Origin: Pseudomonas asturiensis
Lineage (GTDB): Bacteria > Pseudomonadota > Gammaproteobacteria > Pseudomonadales > Pseudomonadaceae
Assembly: GCF_900143095.1 (NCBI RefSeq)
Contig: NZ_FRDA01000009.1
Coordinates: forward strand, 62,001-126,000
Direction: 5' to 3'
DNA: 64,000 nt
Every line of letters starts with the position of its first letter. The stretch's first letter is position 1. Made by a program: the position numbers and the translations under genes. This document shows positions 35,129 to 44,952 of the stretch, one piece after another. A model generated the notes under the pieces. It searched no databases. It had not been told where the DNA came from and saw only the letters and a list, made by a program, of their open reading frames with translations.

Positions 35129-35701
35129 ATGGAACCGATACTCAAGCTGGACAGCCCTCGCTTGCTGATGCGGCAGTGGCGCGACGAAGATTTGCCGGTG
35201 TTCGCCGCCATGTGCGCGGACCCACAGGTGATGCGCTATTTTCCCGATACCCTGAGCCGCCTTGAAAGCGCGGCCATGATCGGGCGCATGCGCGGGCATT
35301 TTGCCGAGCTGGGTTTCGGGTTGTGGGCGCTTGAGCGCAAGGACAACGGCGCGTTCATCGGCTTTACCGGGTTGGGTGTGGTCGGGTTCGACGCGCATTT
35401 CACCCCGGCGGTCGAAATCGGCTGGCGGCTGGCCCGCGAGCACTGGGGGCTGGGCTTTGCCAGCGAGGCGGCGTGGACGGTGCTGGGCTGCGGTTTCGAG
35501 CGTTTGAAACTGGATGAAATCGTGGCATTTACCGCCGTCAGCAACGAGCCTTCGCAAAAGGTGATGCAGGTCATCGGTATGCAGCAAGACCCGGCTGACG
35601 ATTTCGAGCACCCCAACCTGCCAGACGGACATCCGCTCAAACCGCACGTGCTTTATCGCATCAGCCGCGAACAGTGGCTCAGTACCCTGCAATCCGAGTA
35701 A
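35129..35701 (+). CDS. GNAT acetyltransferase, RimJ/RimL type
   Basis: 190 residues starting with the RimJ-like LDSPRLLMRQWRDEDLPVF. The acetyl-CoA loop region is EIGWRLAREHWGLGFASEA, and NEPSQKVMQVIGM is the conserved C-terminal strand-helix. Related enzymes acetylate protein N-termini or small amines. AGGGGAGA lies upstream of the ATG. Substrate unknown. Confidence 0.88.
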   Translation: MEPILKLDSPRLLMRQWRDEDLPVFAAMCADPQVMRYFPDTLSRLESAAMIGRMRGHFAELGFGLWALERKDNGAFIGFTGLGVVGFDAHFTPAVEIGWRLAREHWGLGFASEAAWTVLGCGFERLKLDEIVAFTAVSNEPSQKVMQVIGMQQDPADDFEHPNLPDGHPLKPHVLYRISREQWLSTLQSE

Positions 35702-35816
35702 GCCCTTCGCCAAATTCTGTATCATTTCATTTATGGGCGCGGGCCTGCGGGGCCTGCCGCAAATTACACCGACTGCCGCCACCGGCGCGCGGTCACGCTT
35801 TGTGCGAGGGATGAAC

Positions 35817-36686
35817 ATGAGCCAAGTGCTGGATGATCTGGTCGAGTTGTTGACGCTGGAACCTATTGAAGAAAACCTGTTTCGCGGCCGCAGTCAGGAC
35901 CTTGGTTTTCGCCAGCTGTTCGGCGGGCAAGTGCTGGGGCAGTCCCTGTCTGCGGCCAGCCAGACCGTCGAAGAGGATCGTCACGTCCACTCCCTGCACG
36001 GCTACTTCCTGCGCCCTGGTGATGCCGGGCTGCCAGTGGTCTATCAGGTGGACCGTGTGCGTGACGGCGGCAGCTTCAGCACCCGTCGTGTCACGGCGAT
36101 TCAGAAGGGCAAGCCGATCTTCACCTGCAGTGCGTCCTTCCAGTACGACGAAGAAGGCTTCGAGCACCAGGCAACGATGCCGCAGATCGTCGGGCCTGAG
36201 AACCTGCCTTCGGAGCTTGAGCTGATGAAGCAGCGTGCGCACCTGATTCCTGAGGCGCTGCATGACAAGTTCCTGCGTCCAAAGCCCATCGAATTTCGCC
36301 CGGTCACGGCCGAGGATCCCTACAACCCGCAACCCGGCGAGCCGGTGAAGTATGTGTGGTTCCGCGCCGATGGCACCCTTAACGACGCGCCTGCGCTGCA
36401 CAAGTACATGCTGGCTTACGCCTCGGACTTCAATCTGCTGACGACGTCGCTCAAGCCGCACGCCAAGACCGTCTGGCAGCGTGACATGCAAGTGGCCAGC
36501 CTTGATCACTCGCTATGGTTTCATAATGATCTGCGTGCCGATGACTGGCTGTTGTATGCGATGGACAGCCCGTGGGCCGGCAACTCTCGCGGCTTCTCAC
36601 GTGGCAGCATCTTCAACCGCGCCGGGCAACTGGTCGCTTCGGTCAGTCAGGAAGGGCTGATCCGCCACCGTAAGGATTGGGCATGA
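35817..36686 (+). CDS. tesB: Acyl-CoA thioesterase II
   Basis: 289 residues from the ATG at 35817. GAGGG sits six bases before it and directly abuts the earlier ATG at 35811, so 35817 is preferred. It has the double hot-dog fold typical of TesB, with FGGQVLGQSLSAASQTV and LHGYFLRPGD in the first half and SLDHSLWFHNDLRADDW (catalytic Asp) in the second. It releases free fatty acid from medium- and long-chain acyl-CoA. The stop overlaps the next start as ATGA. Confidence 0.93.
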   Translation: MSQVLDDLVELLTLEPIEENLFRGRSQDLGFRQLFGGQVLGQSLSAASQTVEEDRHVHSLHGYFLRPGDAGLPVVYQVDRVRDGGSFSTRRVTAIQKGKPIFTCSASFQYDEEGFEHQATMPQIVGPENLPSELELMKQRAHLIPEALHDKFLRPKPIEFRPVTAEDPYNPQPGEPVKYVWFRADGTLNDAPALHKYMLAYASDFNLLTTSLKPHAKTVWQRDMQVASLDHSLWFHNDLRADDWLLYAMDSPWAGNSRGFSRGSIFNRAGQLVASVSQEGLIRHRKDWA

Positions 36687-37273
36687 CACTTCACGACATT
36701 CGCCACTGGGTGTTCGACATGGACGGCACGCTGACCGTCCCCGTGCACGATTTTCCGGCCATCAAGCGCGAGCTGGGCATCCCGCAGGATGCCGACATTC
36801 TTGGCCATCTGGCTGCGCTGCCTGCCGCCGAGTCTGCGGCCAAACATGCCTGGTTGCTGGAGCACGAGCGCGAGCTGGCGCTGGGCTCGCAGCCTGCCGA
36901 CGGCGCGGTCGAGCTGGTCCGCGAACTGGCAGCACGCGGCTACCGCCTGGGCATTCTGACCCGCAACGCGCGAGAACTGGCGCACATTACGCTGGAGGCC
37001 ATCGGACTTGCTGACTGCTTTGCGGTGGACGACGTGCTGGGACGTGACGAGGCCACGCCCAAGCCGCACCCGGCCGGTCTGCTGAAACTGGCCAGCGCGT
37101 GGGACGTTGAACCGACAAGCATGGTCATGATTGGCGACTATCGTCACGACCTTGATTGCGGGCGGGCAGCAGGCGCGAAGACCGTTCTGGTGAACCTGCC
37201 GGATAACCCTTGGCCAGAGCTTGCAGACTGGCATGCGGTGGACTGTGTGGCGTTACGCGGGATGTTGGGCTGA
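36683..37273 (+). CDS. HAD-IA family phosphatase
   Basis: 196 residues from the ATG at 36683, overlapping the tesB stop as ATGA, so translation is coupled. HAD motifs: I DMDGTL (nucleophile Asp), II LTRN, III KPHPAGL and IV GDYRHDLDCG. This resembles phosphoglycolate-phosphatase-like HADs. Coupling with a thioesterase is of unknown meaning. The REP at 37331 follows. Confidence 0.9.
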   Translation: MTLHDIRHWVFDMDGTLTVPVHDFPAIKRELGIPQDADILGHLAALPAAESAAKHAWLLEHERELALGSQPADGAVELVRELAARGYRLGILTRNARELAHITLEAIGLADCFAVDDVLGRDEATPKPHPAGLLKLASAWDVEPTSMVMIGDYRHDLDCGRAAGAKTVLVNLPDNPWPELADWHAVDCVALRGMLG

Positions 37274-37330
37274 CAGGCATTGCTCTTGAGCTCGACGCTA
37301 AACAAGTCGTGCTGAATAAACGCAGAGGCC

Positions 37331-37416
37331 GTGGGAGGCGGCTTGCCGGCGAAGCGGTTTTTCAAGCGCCGCATCAGTGACTGTACAGGCCTCATCGCCG
37401 GCAAGCCGCCTCCCAC
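37331..37416. repeat. REP palindrome, GTGGGAGGCGGCTTGCCGGC class
   Basis: 86 bases with GTGGGAGGCGGCTTGCCGGC at the left and the exact inverse at the right. It lies between the HAD gene and the convergent secreted hydrolase gene and closely resembles the three copies at 41 kb and the one at 63396. Confidence 0.9.
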
Positions 37417-37451
37417 AAAATGAACGGCGTCCGTTTCTCATGCGCTGCCAA

Positions 37452-38441
37452 TCAGAACGGCTTGAACAGCACCGCTTGGCCTTCAGGTGACGTGAAGATG
37501 CCGTCGCCGCTATGGCCGACTTTGGGCACGATCACCAGGTGCTGGTTCAGGCCTTCGGGGTGGCGCTTCTGCAGGTAGTTGAAGTAATTCTGCCCACGAA
37601 TCAGGCGATAGCCGCCCTGGGCTTCGGCCGCGCAGGTCTTGTCCAGTGCCGGATGGTTGCGATCGGTGTCCAGCTCGCCCAGCAGGTACGTCACGTCACG
37701 TTTCACGTAGTTCTTTTCGATGTCGGTCGGCTTTTCCTTGCCCGAATAGAACGGCATCTTGTTCAGGCCGTATTTCCAGTCATTGAAGTTGGGGCAGGTC
37801 TGCGCCGTTACCGGCTCGGGCCGCTCGGCGTCGAAGTAGGCGTAGGACGAAGGGTTGGCGATCACGTAGCGCAGCTTCACGCCCTCGCGATTCAGCAGTG
37901 CATCTTCCTTGCCGCCGATCATTGCGTAGCGTTGCACCACTTGAGCGCCGCCGGAATGACCGGCAATCACCACTTCCTTCAGGTTGGGAAACAGCTTGCT
38001 GTCGCTCAGGCGCTTGAGGATGTGGTCAAGCACCACAAAGGAACTGATGGGCTTGGGATCGGTGGCTGTTGCGCCTTCCATCCAGCTGTTCTGATGCCAG
38101 CGCAGCACGTTTTCCGGCAGGTGATGCGCAACGATGTCTTTTTCATCCAGAAACTGCGGTGCGATCAGCAGGGTCTTGCTGCGTTCCTTTGACTGGTTCG
38201 CCGCGCGTTCGATGCTGCGCAGGTACGTCGGCGCGTTGCGCAAGCGGCCGTGCAACACGATCACGGCACGCTCGATGCGCGGCTTTGGATGCACCCACTC
38301 CTGGCTGAGGCCCAGCGTGGCTTCGGTGCCGTTGATGGCCAGGCGATCCGGGCTGATGGATTTAACCGCTTGATCCTCGGCATGAGCCCCGAGGCTCACG
38401 AAGGCAGTGCTTAACAACAGGACCAGAAGCGGTTTAATCAT
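37452..38441 (-). CDS. Secreted alpha/beta hydrolase
   Basis: 329 residues with a signal peptide (cleavage after AHA, about residue 21), so periplasmic or exported. The nucleophile elbow AGHSGGAQV (Ser about 163) and HGRLRNAPT near the oxyanion hole support an alpha/beta-hydrolase fold; VGHSGDG near the end holds the likely catalytic His. Substrate unknown. It overlaps nothing; the metallopeptidase gene ends three bases upstream of its start on the same strand, which may place both in one unit. Confidence 0.8.
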   Translation of the reverse strand: MIKPLLVLLLSTAFVSLGAHAEDQAVKSISPDRLAINGTEATLGLSQEWVHPKPRIERAVIVLHGRLRNAPTYLRSIERAANQSKERSKTLLIAPQFLDEKDIVAHHLPENVLRWHQNSWMEGATATDPKPISSFVVLDHILKRLSDSKLFPNLKEVVIAGHSGGAQVVQRYAMIGGKEDALLNREGVKLRYVIANPSSYAYFDAERPEPVTAQTCPNFNDWKYGLNKMPFYSGKEKPTDIEKNYVKRDVTYLLGELDTDRNHPALDKTCAAEAQGGYRLIRGQNYFNYLQKRHPEGLNQHLVIVPKVGHSGDGIFTSPEGQAVLFKPF

Positions 38442-38444
38442 GTG

Positions 38445-39335
38445 CTAGAGACTCTTGGCGGCGAACGTATCGCATTGGGTGATTTGACCTTGCGCAAAGC
38501 CGGTCTTGAACCAGTGTACGCGCTGGGCTGAAGTCCCGTGGGTAAACGAGTCCGGAACGACCCGACCACGGCTTTGCTGCTGCAGGCGGTCATCGCCGAT
38601 GGCGTTGGCTGCGTTCAGCGCCTCTTCAATATCACCCGGCTCAAGCCAGTTCAAACGATTTTGTGCGTTATAGGCCCAAACGCCAGCGAAACAGTCGGCC
38701 TGAAGCTCCTGGCGGACCAGCAAACCGTTGTTGCCTTCCATGCGTTTCCCGGCTTTGCGCGCGGCATCGACCTTGCTCGACACGCCCAGCAGCGTCTGCA
38801 CATGGTGGCCGACTTCGTGGGCGATCACGTAGGCCTGGGCGAAATCACCCGCAGCGGAAAAGCGTTGCGACATCTCGCGAAAGAAGTCCAGGTCCAGGTA
38901 GACCTGTTGGTCGGCCGGGCAATAGAACGGGCCGGTTGCGGACGTCGCATAACCGCAGGCGGAGTTGACCTGACCGCTGAACAGTACCAGCGTCGGGTCC
39001 TTGTACTGACGACCGTTCTGGGCGAACACGGCGCGCCAGGTATCTTCGGTATCGCCCAGAATACTGCGCACGAACTCGGCCTGCTGGTCGTTGGCGGGCG
39101 GTGCCTGATGCGTCTGCGGGCTGGCCGGGGCGCTTTGCTGAGTGCTCTGACCGGTCAACTGGCCAAGGATCTGCATCGGGTCCTGGCCGGTCAGCAAGCC
39201 GATGGCAACGATAATCACGATGCCGCCCAGGCTCAGGCCCTTGCCACCAATGCGCATGCCACCGCCACCGCCGCCGCTACTTTCGCCACGTGCATCGACC
39301 ACGTTGTCGCTGCGTCGGCCTTTTTTCCAGAGCAT
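38445..39335 (-). CDS. ypfJ: Neutral zinc metallopeptidase, YpfJ family
   Basis: 296 residues from the ATG at 39335 (GAGGGA upstream). A Gly-rich N-terminus precedes a membrane helix (LGGIVIIVAIGLL, about 36-48). The zinc motif HEVGHH and the downstream Glu region (RQELQADCFAGVW) are diagnostic of YpfJ. ACGYA and FYCPADQQVYLDL are also family-typical. Likely anchored with its active site in the periplasm. The biological substrate is unknown. Confidence 0.92.
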   Translation of the reverse strand: MLWKKGRRSDNVVDARGESSGGGGGGMRIGGKGLSLGGIVIIVAIGLLTGQDPMQILGQLTGQSTQQSAPASPQTHQAPPANDQQAEFVRSILGDTEDTWRAVFAQNGRQYKDPTLVLFSGQVNSACGYATSATGPFYCPADQQVYLDLDFFREMSQRFSAAGDFAQAYVIAHEVGHHVQTLLGVSSKVDAARKAGKRMEGNNGLLVRQELQADCFAGVWAYNAQNRLNWLEPGDIEEALNAANAIGDDRLQQQSRGRVVPDSFTHGTSAQRVHWFKTGFAQGQITQCDTFAAKSL

Positions 39336-39629
39336 GTCGGATCCCTCTTCTTGTCGTGCAATGAGTGTCGCTGGTGAAACCGCTACGCGCCAGCCCGTGT
39401 GTGCCAAGTGAAACACGGACGGCGCGATGTGCGGTGCGACCTATAGAGGGTGATTGAGACCGATTGGTTCTAGCGCTGTACCTAAAGTGGCCGTACTTGC
39501 TGATGCTGCGTTAAAACAGGCTCGTGCGCGAGTCCGATCGGAACGCTCATGTATAACCGGTAGAGTCGAGCGCGACCCCGGCTGTTCCTCGCCTGTTTTT
39601 GCCTTGTCTGACCGGCACCGCGGGCGTGA

Positions 39630-40916
39630 TCATTGCGCCTTGAGCGGCTCGCTGCCAGCGACTGGCTTGGGTGAGGCGTCTGCAAAACGGTCCACCTGGC
39701 GCAGCGTCTTGAAGCCGGTCATCCACGCGCCCACGACGCCGAGTGTGCAGACGCCGCCCATGATCGCGGCGGGGATCGCGCCGATCAGCGAGGCACTGGT
39801 GCCCGCACGGAACTCACCCAGTTCGTTGGAAGAGCCGATGAACAGCATATTCACCGCATTGACCCGACCACGCATGTTGTCCGGCGTGGAGAACTGCACC
39901 AGTGCCGAGCGGATGTAGACGCTGACCATGTCGGCGGCCCCGGCGATCAGCAGCGCCAGGCATGACAGCCAGAACAGGGTGGAGAGGGCGAACACCAGAT
40001 TGGCCACCCCGAACAGCCCGACGGCCATGAACATGGTCATGCCGACATTGCGATCCAGTGGTCGCATGCTCAGGTAGATGCCGACCCCCAGTTCACCCAG
40101 ACTCATCGACGCGCGGAGCATGCCCAGTCCTTGCGGACCCAGGTTCAGGACTTCGTGAGCATAGATCGGCAACAGCGCGACGACCCCGCCCAGCAGAACG
40201 GCGAACAGGTCCAGCGAGATAGTGCCCAGGATGATGGGGCGCGAGCGGATGAACGCGATCCCGGCGGTGAAGCGGCCCCAGGCGCTGTCGCCCAGATCGA
40301 CCGCCTTGCCTGCGAAAGGCGTGGCAACCGGTGCCAGAAACAGGATCCCGGCAATGAACGCTGCCACGCACACCGAATAGGTCAGCTCTGCGCCACCCAG
40401 CCAGTACAGGTAGCCGCCAATCAATGGACCGCCGACGGTCGAGCAACGCATGATCACGCTGTTGGTGGCGATTGCCGAGGCCAGTTGTTCACGCGGAACA
40501 ATCTGTGGCAGCAGGCTTTGCAGGGCCGGACCTGTGAACGCACGTGCGCAGCCGTAGAGCATCAGCGCGCCGTAGATCAACCGAAGGTCTTGCAGATTCA
40601 GGGCCGAGAACACCAGCAGGATGACGCCGCACAGCGCCTGCACGCCCCAGCTGATCATCAGAATGACCTTGCGGTTGTAGCGATCGATCAGATCGCCCGC
40701 AGGCATCAGCAGCAACAGCATGGGAATGAACTGAGCCAGGCCCACATAAGCCAGCGCCATCGGCTCACGGGTCATGTCGTACACCTGCCAGGCGACCACC
40801 ACCGCCTGAATCTGCATGGCGAACACCGCCATCAGGCGCGACAGGATGAAACTGATGAACCCAGGCTGGCTGGACAGTTTGACGGAGGTTGAAGCGGCGG
40901 GGGATTCAGAGCTCAA
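39630..40916 (-). CDS. Major facilitator transporter, EntS-like (MFS_3)
   Basis: 428 residues with about 12 helices. DLIDRYNRKVILM is the MFS loop 2-3 motif (D..DR..RK). The arrangement resembles EntS/MFS_3 exporters of siderophores or small molecules. No siderophore genes are adjacent, so substrate is unassigned. Confidence 0.85.
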   Translation of the reverse strand: MSSESPAASTSVKLSSQPGFISFILSRLMAVFAMQIQAVVVAWQVYDMTREPMALAYVGLAQFIPMLLLLMPAGDLIDRYNRKVILMISWGVQALCGVILLVFSALNLQDLRLIYGALMLYGCARAFTGPALQSLLPQIVPREQLASAIATNSVIMRCSTVGGPLIGGYLYWLGGAELTYSVCVAAFIAGILFLAPVATPFAGKAVDLGDSAWGRFTAGIAFIRSRPIILGTISLDLFAVLLGGVVALLPIYAHEVLNLGPQGLGMLRASMSLGELGVGIYLSMRPLDRNVGMTMFMAVGLFGVANLVFALSTLFWLSCLALLIAGAADMVSVYIRSALVQFSTPDNMRGRVNAVNMLFIGSSNELGEFRAGTSASLIGAIPAAIMGGVCTLGVVGAWMTGFKTLRQVDRFADASPKPVAGSEPLKAQ

Positions 40917-41067
40917 GACAGACTTCCATCAAAGCAGTGTATTCGCGGTAGGCGTTATACCTTAGCTTATAGATAGGAAGCTAATGAAAAAGTTGACAGC
41001 TTGTCCGGCCCGGATGTGCCTATCGCGCGTTTCCACGCCTGGCGCTCAGCGTCGCACGCAAGTCCGC

Positions 41068-41766
41068 AATAGACGCTCGACGGGACTAAAACCAAGGTCG
41101 CTAACTGAGCGCATAACCTGTGGGAGGCGGCTTGCCGGCGAGGCGATTTTTCAAGCGCCTCATCAGTGACTGGACGGACCTCATCGCCGGCAAGCCGCCT
41201 CCCACAATCCGGTGACTGCTGGGAAACTTATGCACAAGCGCAGCACGGGCGTCAATCACAACGCTTGACCAACGACACGCCCGATGCCACATCAGGCTCC
41301 GTGCTTGGTATTGCATGAAAATCTGGAATAGACGCTCGACGGGACTAAAACCCAAGTCGCTAACTGAGCGCATAACCTGTGGGAGGCGGCTTGCCGGCGA
41401 GGCGATTTTTCAAGCGCCTCATCAGCGACTGGACGAACCTCATCGCCGGCAAGCCGCCTCCCAGAATCCGGTGACTGCTGGGAAACTTATGCACAAGCGC
41501 AGCACGGGCGTCAGTCACAACGCTTGACCAACGACATGCCCGATACCACATCAGGCCCGTGCTTGGTATTACATGAAAATCCGGAATAGACGCTCGACGG
41601 GACTAAAACCAAGGTCGCTGACTGAATACATCACCTGTGGGAGGCGGCTTGCCGGCGAGGCGATTTTTCAAGCGCCTCATCAGCGACTGGACGGACCTCA
41701 TCGCCGGCAAGCCGCCTCCCATAATGCGGTGACTGCTGGGAAACTTATGGGCACCGATCGTCAGTA
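41068..41766. repeat. Three tandem ~258-bp units carrying REP and, in two, a trmA-tail fragment
   Basis: The segment AATAGACGCTCGACGGGACT starts at 41068, 41327 and 41585, giving periods of 259 and 258. Each unit then has a 86-base REP (41120, 41379, 41637) and GTGACTGCTGGGAAACTTATG. Units 1 and 2 continue with about 46 bases that align with the last codons of trmA (41250-41296 and 41509-41555 against 41759-41805). In unit 3 the real trmA end occupies that place. Confidence 0.9.
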
Positions 41767-42852
41767 TTAACGCCTGACCAGTAACACACCCGATTCCATA
41801 TGGTGGGTGTATGGGAACTGGTCAAACAGTGCGCAGCGCTCCACCCGGTGGGTGTCGTGCAACTGGGCAATGTTGGCGGCCAGGGTTTCCGGGTTGCAGG
41901 AGATATACAGGATGCGCTCGAACCGACGGGTCAGTTCGCAGGTGTCGACGTCCATGCCCGCACGCGGCGGATCGACGAACACGCTGCCGAACTCATAACC
42001 CTTGAGATCCACACCCTGCAGGCGACGGAACGGGCGAACCTCGTTCAGGGCCTGGGTCAGTTCCTCGGCGGACAGGCGCACCAGCGTGACATTGTCGACG
42101 GCGTTGTCTTCCAGATTGCTCAGCGCGGCATTGACGGAAGTCTTGCTGATTTCGGTCGCCAGCACTTTGCGCACCCGAGTGGCCAGCGGCAAGGTGAAGT
42201 TGCCGTTGCCGCAATACAGCTCCAGCAGATCGTCATTACGCTCGCCCAGTGCGTCGTACGCCCAGTTGAGCATTTTCTGATTGACCGTGCCGTTAGGCTG
42301 GGTGAACGCACCTTCCGGCTGGCGATAGCTGAAGGTACGCCCGGCAACGTCGAGCTTCTCGGTCACGTAATCATGGCCGATGACCAGCCGCTGGCCTTTG
42401 GAGCGTCCAATCAGGCTCACCTTCAGCTCGGCCGCCAATAGTTCGGCCTCGGCTTGCCAGGCGTCGTCCAGCGGGCGGTGATAACACAGCGTGATCATCG
42501 CATCGCCTGCCAGCGTGGTCAGAAAGTCCACCTGGAACAGCTTGTGGTTCAGCGTCGGGCTGGCTTCCCAGCGCTCGCGCAGCACCGGCATCAAGGCATT
42601 GATGCGCTCGCTGGCAATCGGCAGGCCGTCGAGCAGGATCGGGGTCTTGTTGTCGCCCGGCGCGAACATCGCGTAATAACGCTTCTGGTCTTCGCGCCAC
42701 AGCCGGAATTCGGCCCGCAGGCGGTAATGCTCACGCGGCGAGTCGAACACCTGCGGCTCGGGCGCATCGAACGGCGCCAGCAACTCGCGCAGGCGTACGG
42801 TCTTTTCTGCGAACTGACGGTCGTAGCTCGCGGGATCGAAGGGAACACTCAT
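41767..42852 (-). CDS. trmA: tRNA (uracil-54-C5)-methyltransferase
   Basis: 361 residues, the usual TrmA length. SAM-binding motif LLELYCGNGNFTLPLA, catalytic loop VFVDPPRAGMD, and the nucleophile Cys in ISCNPETLAANI. It makes ribothymidine 54 in tRNA T-loops. The start overlaps the stop of the upstream purine permease gene as ATGA, so both are in one operon. Its 3' end is copied in degenerate form within the adjoining repeats. Confidence 0.95.
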   Translation of the reverse strand: MSVPFDPASYDRQFAEKTVRLRELLAPFDAPEPQVFDSPREHYRLRAEFRLWREDQKRYYAMFAPGDNKTPILLDGLPIASERINALMPVLRERWEASPTLNHKLFQVDFLTTLAGDAMITLCYHRPLDDAWQAEAELLAAELKVSLIGRSKGQRLVIGHDYVTEKLDVAGRTFSYRQPEGAFTQPNGTVNQKMLNWAYDALGERNDDLLELYCGNGNFTLPLATRVRKVLATEISKTSVNAALSNLEDNAVDNVTLVRLSAEELTQALNEVRPFRRLQGVDLKGYEFGSVFVDPPRAGMDVDTCELTRRFERILYISCNPETLAANIAQLHDTHRVERCALFDQFPYTHHMESGVLLVRR

Positions 42853-44144
42853 GCGTTGAACCAGCCCAGCTTGATCACGAACAGGATCGACAGGATCACC
42901 AGCGCGGCATTCAGCTCACGCCCGCGACCCGACAACAGCTTGATCGCCGTCCAGGAAATGAAACCAAAGGCGATGCCGTTGGCGATGGAATACGTGAACG
43001 GCATGGCCAGCGCGGTAATCACCACCGGCGCTGCGACCGTGATGTCGTCCCAATCGATCTCGGCCATGCCGGAAGCCATCAGCACGGCGACGAACAGCAG
43101 GGCAGGCGCGGTCGCATAAATCGGCACGCTGCTGGCCAGTGGCGCGAAGAACAGCGCCAGCAGAAACAGCACAGCCACGACGATGGCCGTCAGGCCGGTA
43201 CGTCCGCCGGCGCTTACGCCTGCAGCCGACTCGATGTAGCTGGTGGTCGTCGAGGTGCCCAGCAGGGAGCCGGCCATGGCTGCCGTGCTGTCCGCGATCA
43301 GGGCGCGGCCCATTTTCGGCATGTGGCCGTCCTTGCCCATCAGCCCGGCGCGCTTGGCGACGCCGATCAGGGTGCCGGAGTTGTCAAAGATGTCCACGAA
43401 CAGGAAAGCGAAGATGATGCTGACCAGCCCGACGTCCAGCGCGCCCAGAATGTCCAGTTGCAGGAAGGTCGGTGCCAGCGAGGGCGGCATCGACATGACG
43501 CCGCTGAATTGACTGAAGCCCAGCGCAATGGAAACAATCGTCACTGCGAGAATGCCGATCAGCACCGCGCCCTGAACCTTGAGTTTGTCCAGCGCAACGA
43601 TCAGAAAGAAGCCCAGCGTGGCCAGAATCGGGGCGGGCTGCTTGAGATCGCCCATGGTGAGCATGGTGACCGGATGGCTGGCCACGATACCGGCGTTTTG
43701 CAGGGCAATCAGCGCCAGGAACAGGCCGATACCGGCCGCAATTGCCGAGCGCAGGGGCAGGGGAATGCTGTTGATGATCCACTCACGGATGCGAAAGATC
43801 GACAGCAGAAAGAACATCACCGCCGACAGGAACACCGCGCCGAGCGCCACCTGCCAGGTATGCCCCATGTGCAGGACCACGGTGTAAGTAAAGAAGGCGT
43901 TCAGGCCCATCCCGGGTGCCAGGGCAATCGGGTAGTTGGCGATCAGGCCCATCACGGCCGAGCCGATGGCGGCGGCCAGACAGGTCGCGACGAACAGCGC
44001 GCCCTTGTCCATGCCGGTCTGGCCAAGGATGCTCGGGTTGACGAACAGGATGTAAGCCATCGCCAGAAAGGTTGTGACGCCCGCAAGGATTTCGGTCCTT
44101 ACGTTGGTGTTGTGTGCCTTGAGTTGAAACAGCCTTTCCAGCAT
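42849..44144 (-). CDS. NCS2-family purine permease
   Basis: 431 residues from the ATG at 44144 (GGAGAG upstream; the longer frame adds 18 residues without a good site). Twelve or more helices, with the AzgA-type blocks ATCLAAAIGSAVMGLIANYP, ALAPGMGLNAFF and GTSTTTSYIESAAGVSAGGRTG. It imports adenine, guanine or hypoxanthine with protons. Coupled to trmA downstream. Confidence 0.9.
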   Translation of the reverse strand: MLERLFQLKAHNTNVRTEILAGVTTFLAMAYILFVNPSILGQTGMDKGALFVATCLAAAIGSAVMGLIANYPIALAPGMGLNAFFTYTVVLHMGHTWQVALGAVFLSAVMFFLLSIFRIREWIINSIPLPLRSAIAAGIGLFLALIALQNAGIVASHPVTMLTMGDLKQPAPILATLGFFLIVALDKLKVQGAVLIGILAVTIVSIALGFSQFSGVMSMPPSLAPTFLQLDILGALDVGLVSIIFAFLFVDIFDNSGTLIGVAKRAGLMGKDGHMPKMGRALIADSTAAMAGSLLGTSTTTSYIESAAGVSAGGRTGLTAIVVAVLFLLALFFAPLASSVPIYATAPALLFVAVLMASGMAEIDWDDITVAAPVVITALAMPFTYSIANGIAFGFISWTAIKLLSGRGRELNAALVILSILFVIKLGWFNA

Positions 44145-44421
44145 GGCGGGCTCTCCGGGACGCGGCCTGCGTCGTGAATGATTCGACTCCAACAGCAAAG
44201 CACAGACTGCCTGAGCAGCCCGCAGGATTTGTTGCGGGTCGGAAAAAGCCGCGCATCATACCAGCAGCCCAACACGATAGGTGTTCGTGGATAGCGGCTT
44301 TTGGATGATCTGCACGCCTGTCCATCGCTGCCGAGAAACCCTGAACGTTGCAAATCACGCGAAGTCGTACCCCCTAAGACGCATAAAAATGCGCTGAATG
44401 AGTACCTACCGTGAGGTTGCC

Positions 44422-44952
44422 ATGAATGTTCCGAACCCGATTCCGAAGGACGTCGCAGGTCACGCGATTTCTCTGACCCTTAATGGGCAACTGCGTCAAC
44501 TCGATGTACAGCCCTGGACCACCTTGCTTGACCTGCTGCGCGACCGGCTCGATCTGGTCGGCACCAAGAAAGGCTGCGATCACGGCCAGTGCGGTGCTTG
44601 CACCGTACTGCGCGACGGCAAGCGTATCAATGCCTGCCTGACACTGGCGATCATGTGCGACGGTGCCGAGTTGACCACCATCGAAGGCCTGGCCGATGGC
44701 GATACGCTGCACCCGATGCAACAAGCCTTCATCAAGCATGACGCGTTCCAGTGCGGTTACTGCACGCCAGGGCAGATTTGCTCGGCTGTGGGCCTCGCCA
44801 ACGAAGGCCGCGCCAGCACCCGCGCCGAGATTCAGGAACTGATGAGCGGTAACCTGTGCCGCTGCGGTGCCTACAGCAACATTCTGGCAGCAGTGGAAGA
44901 GGCATTGCCGCAATTCCACGATGCGACAAAAGCGCAGGAGGTGAGCCGATGA
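44422..44952 (+). CDS. paoA: Aldehyde oxidoreductase, 2Fe-2S subunit (PaoA/YagT-like)
   Basis: 176 residues from the ATG at 44422 (GAGG upstream); an ATG at 44398 adds eight. Plant-type ferredoxin cysteines GCDHGQCGACTV..C and a second cluster set FQCGYCTPGQI and LCRCGAY. No Tat signal is seen, so the enzyme is probably cytoplasmic, unlike periplasmic E. coli PaoABC. First gene of three overlapping genes. Confidence 0.88.
   Translation: MNVPNPIPKDVAGHAISLTLNGQLRQLDVQPWTTLLDLLRDRLDLVGTKKGCDHGQCGACTVLRDGKRINACLTLAIMCDGAELTTIEGLADGDTLHPMQQAFIKHDAFQCGYCTPGQICSAVGLANEGRASTRAEIQELMSGNLCRCGAYSNILAAVEEALPQFHDATKAQEVSR

Noticed and set aside
41068..41766. Possible CRISPR array
   Set aside because: The repeats are about 258 bases long, only three in number, and contain REP sequences. 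There are no short spacers or cas genes.
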